Assembly (NCBI RefSeq): GCF_019649015.1
Contig: NZ_BLPI01000001.1
Location: forward strand, 1,073,501-1,137,500
Direction of reading: 5' to 3'
DNA: 64,000 bases
From: Agarivorans litoreus
GTDB lineage: Bacteria; Pseudomonadota; Gammaproteobacteria; Enterobacterales; Celerinatantimonadaceae
Every line of letters begins with the position of its first letter. Positions within the stretch are counted from its first letter, which is position 1. A program made the translations under genes and the position numbers. A model generated the notes under the pieces. It was not told the DNA's origin. It saw only the letters and a list, made by a program, of their open reading frames with translations, and made no database searches. Of this stretch, positions 56,022-64,000 are shown piece after piece.

Positions 56022-56864
56022 TTATGCCTGCGCCTCTAGCACCGCACTTAAGGTGTCTTCTAACTGCTGATCTTCCAAATTCAAGAAAGCTAACAAGCCG
56101 TCGTAGCTCTCCTGCCAAGCTTCCTCTTCACTGCTTACTCCCAATTTACGGTAAGCAACAATACGCGCTATTTTTAGTATTGCTAACATTAGCAGCGATG
56201 ATTTACCTAGCTCTTGAGAACTAAATAAGCCATCTGCATCGTGTTGATAATAAATGGCTTCTATCATCACCTTAGGCAGGCTCCATTGCTGTGCAATAAG
56301 TGCAGCCACAGTGGCATGAGTTGTGCCATATTCACTGCGTTCACGTTCCGCGAGATGAGACCATCCCATGTCATTGGCCTCGGCTAGTAAGTTTTCATAT
56401 TCAGGGAAAGACTGCAGCAAAGCCGGCACGCCAGCCTGATGAAACAAACCCAGCATATAAGCATTATCTTTGGCCGATTCAAAGCCTAGCTCTTCAGCCG
56501 TAGCCGCTGCGCAACTAGCCAGTAAGTTAGCCTCTAACCAAAATTTATCCAATACTTTAGAGGCTGGCATTGCCCCTTTTAAGGCAACCGCTTTAACAAT
56601 AGGAAATACCCGATTAATGCCTAAGGTCATCACCGCTTGGTGAATCGATTTAATCTCGTTTAAGCGACGAAACGCAGCAGAGTTAACAATTTGCAACACC
56701 GCACCAGAGATCCCCACATCGCTAGCTATTGCCTCGGCAATAACCGCTACATCGGGCTCGGCTTTTTTTGTTTCTTGAGTAATCGTTAACAAAACTTGAG
56801 GCCGAGGGGGAATAGACAAATCCGCCAAAATCGCTTTTTCGGCCGCAGTTATCGTTAAAGACAT
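56022..56864 (-). CDS. HDOD-domain protein
   Basis: 280 residues from the ATG at 56864, which has the near-perfect ribosome site AGGAGGTG; an in-frame start nine codons upstream overlaps it. The HDOD pattern is seen in ILADLSIPPRPQVLLTITQE, GISGAVLQIVNSAAFRRLNE and IKSIHQAVMTLGINRV. HDOD proteins resemble HD-domain phosphohydrolases without the metal residues and serve in signalling. No partner domain (GGDEF, EAL or REC) is fused here. Confidence 0.9.
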   Translation of the reverse strand: MSLTITAAEKAILADLSIPPRPQVLLTITQETKKAEPDVAVIAEAIASDVGISGAVLQIVNSAAFRRLNEIKSIHQAVMTLGINRVFPIVKAVALKGAMPASKVLDKFWLEANLLASCAAATAEELGFESAKDNAYMLGLFHQAGVPALLQSFPEYENLLAEANDMGWSHLAERERSEYGTTHATVAALIAQQWSLPKVMIEAIYYQHDADGLFSSQELGKSSLLMLAILKIARIVAYRKLGVSSEEEAWQESYDGLLAFLNLEDQQLEDTLSAVLEAQA

Positions 56865-56948
56865 ATCACCTCCTGTAAAATTTGCTGGCAAAGCATAAGC
56901 AAATAACTTAGTAATTTCAAAGCGATAAGATAAAATATATACTCTAAT

Positions 56949-57515
56949 CTACAATTTACAGCTCGCCAAAATCTGTTTTAGTGATGAAATCCCCAGTTCT
57001 TCAGTAAGCTCAATGTTGTGCTCAGGGATCCCTTCAGGATCAGGATGAAGTCGAGTTAAGCGACTCACCGTTGCTTCACGAATTAAGTGAAATACCGGAT
57101 AAGGCGAACGATTAGTATAGTTACTTGGCGCTGTATCTGCTTCTCCAGCAAAACAGTAGTCGGGATGAAAACTAGCTAGCTGGTAAACGCCATCATAGCC
57201 TTGTTTGCTTATGATCTTCTCCGCCCAATGCAAACAATCTAAATAGTCATCAAAACAGCCTAAGCTGGGGGTGATAAACAAGGTTGTTTCAACGTCGGGC
57301 TGATTATCTAAGATCTGGCATTCTACAACTAATTGCTGCAATAACTCTTCAATATCGTCGCTCATCGCTACTTGGTAGCGAATACTGCCACGCTCTAATT
57401 CGCGCTTTGCAAAAGGACAAATATTGTATTCAACCACAAAATCTTTCACCCAGCGCATCGTGTGCTGCTGATATTCAGCTTCGCTTATATCACTACTGGG
57501 GGTGGAATTACTCAT
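56949..57515 (-). CDS. DUF1415 family protein
   Basis: 188 residues. The segment WVKDFVVEYNICPFAKRELE with its NxCPFA motif and the later YQLASFHPDYCFAGEADTAP and NRSPYPVFHLIREATVSRL are the DUF1415 hallmarks. Conserved Cys and His could bind a metal, but no role is known. It lies about 60 bases upstream of a LysR gene in the same direction. Confidence 0.88.
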   Translation of the reverse strand: MSNSTPSSDISEAEYQQHTMRWVKDFVVEYNICPFAKRELERGSIRYQVAMSDDIEELLQQLVVECQILDNQPDVETTLFITPSLGCFDDYLDCLHWAEKIISKQGYDGVYQLASFHPDYCFAGEADTAPSNYTNRSPYPVFHLIREATVSRLTRLHPDPEGIPEHNIELTEELGISSLKQILASCKL

Positions 57516-57574
57516 GTTTAATCCTTGAATGCTTTAAAGCACATAGCGTTAATGATGCCAATCGCTAACAAAAG

Positions 57575-58453
57575 CTAAATGGCTTGCCTTTTGGCATAGT
57601 CTACCAGCCAATCAGCTAGCTTAGTTACTCGTTTCGAGCGATAACGTGCCGGAGGAAACACCATCCATAACGGCTGGCTTACTACCTGCCAATCTTCTAA
57701 CACCGTTTTTAACTGGCCTGCTTCTAGCGCGTCACGCAAGTACATATCGTGAGTACGAATAAAACCAAAACCCTCCATGGCGGCTTGTTTAAGTACGTGT
57801 CCATTAGGACAGGCAAACGAGCCACTCACCGACACCAACAACTTTTGCCCATTCTTTTGAAAAGGCCACTGCGACACCGTGCCACAAATACACTGATGAT
57901 GACGCAACTCTTCGGGGTGCTTGGGCAAGCCATTAGCCGCTAAGTACTCAGGGCTAGCGACCACATGCGTATTTAACTGGCTTAACACCCTTACCTGCAA
58001 ACTCGAATCGGGCAAAGTTCCCATTCGAAATACAATGTCAAAAGGAGAGCTCAATAGGTCTTCTCGTTGTGACGACAAATCTAGCTCGATATCGATGTTT
58101 GGATGTTCTTGGCGAAACGTAAGCAAAGCCGGCGCCAGCCATTGCTCTGCAAAAATGCCGCCTAAGGAGTTTATTTTTATCTTGCCTTGTAAATGATGTT
58201 GTAGCTGTTGGGCTGCTAGAGCTCCATCTTCCAGCAACTCTAGGCCTTGACGACAGCTTTGATAGTAACTCTCTCCGGCATCAGTCAAACGTAGCTTGCG
58301 GGTCGAACGATATAAAAGCTGCACTCCTAAACGATGTTCTAAATCACTCACTCGTTGGCTAATGCTAGCTTTAGAGCTATGCAGCTTATCGGCGGCAGCA
58401 GTAAAACTGCCGGTTTCAACTACGGTGACAAAATCGACTAACCCAGCGAACAT
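57575..58453 (-). CDS. LysR-family transcriptional regulator
   Basis: 292 residues. N-terminal winged HTH (FVTVVETGSFTAAADKLHSS then KASISQRVSDLEHRLGVQLL) and a periplasmic-binding-like effector domain. It is of the CrgA-like group that often controls a divergent gene. It is divergent from an aldo/keto reductase gene (58554) across about 100 bases, so that pair is its likely target. Confidence 0.92.
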   Translation of the reverse strand: MFAGLVDFVTVVETGSFTAAADKLHSSKASISQRVSDLEHRLGVQLLYRSTRKLRLTDAGESYYQSCRQGLELLEDGALAAQQLQHHLQGKIKINSLGGIFAEQWLAPALLTFRQEHPNIDIELDLSSQREDLLSSPFDIVFRMGTLPDSSLQVRVLSQLNTHVVASPEYLAANGLPKHPEELRHHQCICGTVSQWPFQKNGQKLLVSVSGSFACPNGHVLKQAAMEGFGFIRTHDMYLRDALEAGQLKTVLEDWQVVSQPLWMVFPPARYRSKRVTKLADWLVDYAKRQAI

Positions 58454-58553
58454 ATTAATCCAAATTTCTGAACAATTATTTTTAATACTAGCTAAATATC
58501 AAACAACATAAAACGCTTACACTGCTTTAAAACATAACCAAGCAGGATCAACA

Positions 58554-59531
58554 ATGCAGAACAGAGTGTTAGGTAAAAGCGGCTTAGTATTAAGTGAAAT
58601 TGGTTTAGGCTGCTGGCAATTAGGCGGTGACTTTGGCCCTGTAAGCGAAGCACAGTCAACGACCATTCTCGAGCAGGCCTACCAAAGCGGCGTGCGTTTT
58701 TATGACACCGCCGATGTATATGGTGCTGGCCTTAGCGAACGATTACTGGGGCAGTTTTACCAGCAGCATTCAGATATAACCATTGCGACCAAGCTTGGCC
58801 GAGATGCAAATTTGTATCCGAATAACTACACTAAACAAACAGTTAAACAAAGCATCGAAGCCAGTTTACAGCGGCTAGGTTTAACCAGCATGCCCTTGAT
58901 TCAACTGCATTGTGTTCCCACCCAGATACTTAGTGATGGTGAAATATTCACTTGGTTAGCCGACTTTAAACAACAAGGCTTGATTGAGCACTACGGCGCA
59001 AGTGTAGAGTCGATGGAAGAAGCCAAGTTGTGTTTAAAAGACCCGGCTTTAACCAGCTTACAAATTATCATTAACCTATTTAGACAAGACGCTGTAGCTG
59101 AAGTACTCGATTTAGCTCAAGCTCAACAAGTGGGAATAATTGCCCGTTTGCCCTATGCCAGTGGTTTATTAAGTGGCGCTGTTACCGCGCAACGACAATT
59201 TGACGAAACTGATCACCGCCACTATAACCGAGATGGCGCAGCCTTTCATGTAGGGGAAACTTTCGCTGGTTTGCCGCTAGATAAAGCTTTGAACTTGCTT
59301 GAACAGCTTAAAGCGCTGCTTCCTGAAAACTTAGCTATTGCAGAGTGTGCAATTCGTTGGCTACTTGACCATCCGCAAATAACCAGCGTAATTACGGGAG
59401 CAAGCAAACCGGAGCAAATTCAACAAAATACCCAATACTCAGGCCAAACTTCTTTAAGCAAAGACCTTCATGCCAAGCTTGCCGATTTTTATCAGCAAGA
59501 GGTGAGTCCGTGGGTTCGCGGTAACCGCTAA
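58554..59531 (+). CDS. aldo/keto reductase
   Basis: 325 residues with the AKR barrel. Catalytic residues are visible: Asp and Tyr in RFYDTADVYGAGLSERLLG, Lys in IATKLG, and His in LIQLHC. The late VITGASKPEQIQQN holds the NADPH phosphate-binding region. It would reduce aldehydes or sugars in the cytosol. It is followed 29 bases later by a second reductase, so the two form an operon probably controlled by the divergent LysR protein. Confidence 0.92.
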   Translation: MQNRVLGKSGLVLSEIGLGCWQLGGDFGPVSEAQSTTILEQAYQSGVRFYDTADVYGAGLSERLLGQFYQQHSDITIATKLGRDANLYPNNYTKQTVKQSIEASLQRLGLTSMPLIQLHCVPTQILSDGEIFTWLADFKQQGLIEHYGASVESMEEAKLCLKDPALTSLQIIINLFRQDAVAEVLDLAQAQQVGIIARLPYASGLLSGAVTAQRQFDETDHRHYNRDGAAFHVGETFAGLPLDKALNLLEQLKALLPENLAIAECAIRWLLDHPQITSVITGASKPEQIQQNTQYSGQTSLSKDLHAKLADFYQQEVSPWVRGNR

Positions 59532-59560
59532 AGAACTTTATAGCCAAAAAGGATAATGCT

Positions 59561-60532
59561 ATGCAATTAAGACAGTTAGGTGAATGGAAAGTAAGCCCTC
59601 TTGGTTTAGGTTGTTGGGCCATTGGTGGGCCTTTCTTCGACCAAGACAACAAACCTTGTGGCTGGGGAAAAGTGGACGATGCGGTCTCGATTTCGGCCAT
59701 TCACGCTGCACTTGATGCTGGCATTAACTTTTTCGATACAGCTGCAGTTTATGGTGCAGGTCACAACGAACGGGTATTGGGTAAAGCCCTAGCTAATAAA
59801 CGCCAGCAAGCCATTATTGGCACTAAGTTTGGCCTAGAGTTTGATGAAAATAGCAAAACCATCAGCGGTACCTTTGATCAACACGATGCAATTATTCGAC
59901 ACTGCGAAAATAGCTTAAAACGCTTAGGTACTGAATATATCGATTTATACCAGTTACACCTAAATGACTACCCAGCCGAAAATATAGGACAAATAGTAGA
60001 CACTCTAGAGCATTTAGTTAAGGCAGGGAAAATACGCGCGTATGCTTGGAGTACCGACTATTTAGACCGTGCAAAAGCCTTTTCTTCAGCCGAACACTGC
60101 ATTGCTTTTCAATTTCAAAACAACGTGTTAGACCAAAACAATGATTTGGTAAGCTTCTGTGCCAAGCACAACAAAACGGCGATAAACCGAGGACCACTCG
60201 CTATGGGGCTGCTCTCAGGCAAGTACCATCATTCAAGCATTCTAGATAAAGACGATATTCGTTGCATCAATCCAGAGTGGCTAAAATACTTCATTAACGG
60301 TAAAGCATCGTCTGAACTGCTCAACAAATTAGCTGACATTCAATCAATTTTAACCAGCAAGGGAAGAACGGTTAATCAAGGGGCACTAGCTTGGATTTGG
60401 GGCTTAGGTGAGCACACATTACCTATTCCAGGATTTCGTAATACAGCTCAAGTGCTAAGTAATGCAGCTGCTATCGAACATGGACCGCTCAGTAACGCGC
60501 AAATGCAAAAAATTAATCAACTACTCAATTAA
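59561..60532 (+). CDS. aldo/keto reductase (second copy)
   Basis: 323 residues. The Asp/Tyr pair is in FFDTAAVYGAGHNERVLGKA, the Lys in IGTKFG and the His in LYQLHL. It is related to the preceding reductase but clearly diverged, so the two probably differ in substrate. The C-terminal IPGFRNTAQVLSNAAA is the cofactor-binding end. A short SD-like AAAGGA precedes the ATG. Confidence 0.92.
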   Translation: MQLRQLGEWKVSPLGLGCWAIGGPFFDQDNKPCGWGKVDDAVSISAIHAALDAGINFFDTAAVYGAGHNERVLGKALANKRQQAIIGTKFGLEFDENSKTISGTFDQHDAIIRHCENSLKRLGTEYIDLYQLHLNDYPAENIGQIVDTLEHLVKAGKIRAYAWSTDYLDRAKAFSSAEHCIAFQFQNNVLDQNNDLVSFCAKHNKTAINRGPLAMGLLSGKYHHSSILDKDDIRCINPEWLKYFINGKASSELLNKLADIQSILTSKGRTVNQGALAWIWGLGEHTLPIPGFRNTAQVLSNAAAIEHGPLSNAQMQKINQLLN

Positions 60533-60725
60533 AATGAAGCTAAGCATCTCAATCAAGCTGGATCACTTAGCTCGGAGTTAGCCTTCCAGCAACTTACAAA
60601 CTTCATGCTTACAAGTGGCTTGAGCACTACAACCATCAAGCGCGACCAATGATGAAAGCGCTCTTTAATAAAAATGAGAGGTGGGGAAGGGGATAATATG
60701 CCTGAGAGACTAAATCGCAGGCAAT

Positions 60726-60755
60726 AAAAAAGCCCTCGTCGTTAGACGAGGGCTT
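60726..60755 (-). terminator. terminator of the rRNA operon
   Basis: A perfect stem GCCCTCGTC/GACGAGGGC with T6 on the minus strand, directly after the 5S gene. Confidence 0.93.
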
Positions 60756-60763
60756 AGTATAGG

Positions 60764-60882
60764 AGCCTGGCGGTGACCTACTTTCACATGGGGAAGCCCC
60801 ACACTATCATCGGCGCAGTTGCGTTTCACTTCTGAGTTCGGCATGGAGTCAGGTGGGTCCACAACGCTATTGCCACCAGGCA
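60764..60882 (-). rRNA. 5S rRNA
   Basis: About 119 bases, 5' TGCCTGGTGGCAATAGCG on the minus strand and ending in the complementary CCGCCAGGC. Internal CCGAACTCAGAAGTGAAACG is the usual bacterial 5S loop region. Confidence 0.95.
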
Positions 60883-60979
60883 AAAACTGTTGTCTTTAAC
60901 ATTCGAAAAAGCTGAAATACCTCATGAGCACTAACAAGCATTCATGGTTTCTAAAATAAAGTATCTATAAGCAACACCC

Positions 60980-60992
60980 TTTAGGTGTTGTA

Positions 60993-61000
<8 letters not shown>
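60980..61000 (-). other. 23S rRNA processing stem, 3' half
   Basis: A 21-base stretch spanning the 23S 3' end is exactly complementary to 63873-63893 at the 5' end. This is the long helix that RNase III cleaves when 23S is cut out of the precursor. Confidence 0.8.
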
Positions 61001-63879
<2,879 letters not shown>

Positions 63880-64000
63880 ATACAACACCTAAATGTTGTC
63901 GCTTAAATCACTTGAATGGTCAGGCTGTATAAATCCTGCCATTCGAGTACGATCACCTTATTTTTGAATACCAAGAACACTTGTTATTAAACTCATATTC
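63880..64000 (-). other. part of the 16S-23S spacer
   Basis: The 121 bases left of the window edge hold the 5' half of the 23S processing stem (63873-63893) and no tRNA gene. The 16S gene would lie beyond the window. Confidence 0.7.

Overview
The window looks like chromosomal DNA from a marine gammaproteobacterium, probably Alteromonadales close to Agarivorans. That placement is an inference from Vibrio/Shewanella-like gene content (hutX/hutZ facing tonB-exbBD-hutBCD, RibA type, DUF3581, DUF1415), moderate GC, Fur-type operators and MITE types; no 16S sequence is present to confirm it. The rRNA operon at the right end is transcribed leftward. Since rRNA operons normally run with the replication fork, oriC probably lies to the right of this window.

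Layout. 1-9 kb: a partial membrane protein, a PLP-dependent ACC deaminase/D-cysteine desulfhydrase-like enzyme, a secreted Cys-rich protein, a periplasmic amino-acid-type binding protein, a DUF2157-like membrane protein, a MITE (5278-5520), a chemoreceptor, a frameshifted LysR gene and a YbjQ-type protein. 9.2-11.3 kb: a head-to-tail repeat, then a single integron gene cassette (10036-11185) carrying a DUF5677-type gene with its own attC and no integrase in view. 11.3-17.3 kb: a haem uptake and utilisation locus, hutX-hutZ divergent from tonB-exbB-exbD-hutB-hutC-hutD around a Fur box. 17.3-22.8 kb: an AraC regulator and a tightly overlapped four-gene envelope operon (beta-barrel, alpha/beta-hydrolase lipoprotein, DUF4056 lipoprotein, BamA-like barrel). 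22.9-26.8 kb: ribA, a DMT exporter and a chemoreceptor fused to a PilZ domain.

26.8-31.7 kb: a Fur-box-preceded imelysin / di-haem c-type cytochrome / imelysin / DUF1513 operon. 31.8-37.4 kb: a MITE-like repeat, a small HTH-like ORF, RidA, an FAD oxidoreductase and an AaeXAB-like efflux set (DUF1656, HlyD, FUSC). 37.7-41.8 kb: glutamate decarboxylase with an aspartate:alanine-exchanger-family antiporter and a membrane protein. 42.1-44.1 kb: a decayed tyrosine integrase next to tRNA-Trp, a TerB-like gene and tRNA-Thr. 44.3-48.4 kb: an LpxH-like phosphoesterase, a YvcK-type protein, DUF3581 and Lrp genes. 48.9-56 kb: tRNA-Phe, a doubly frameshifted barrel gene, a DUF4442 thioesterase-like protein, a PEP-CTERM protein, an SMP-30-like lipoprotein and a TonB-dependent haem receptor. 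56-60.5 kb: an HDOD protein, DUF1415, and a LysR regulator divergent from two aldo/keto reductases. 60.7-64 kb: 5S and 23S rRNA.

Three dispersed loci (haem locus, imelysin operon, haem receptor) carry Fur-like operators and probably form one iron-starvation response: the receptor at 53.8 kb brings haem across the outer membrane using TonB-ExbBD, HutBCD carries it inward, and HutX/HutZ handle it in the cytosol. The best candidates for something new are the precisely bounded solo integron cassette, the chemoreceptor-PilZ fusion and the four-gene envelope operon. Five apparent frameshifts in three broken genes are all explained by loss of one base in or beside a short homopolymer, so assembly error must be excluded before calling them real pseudogenes.
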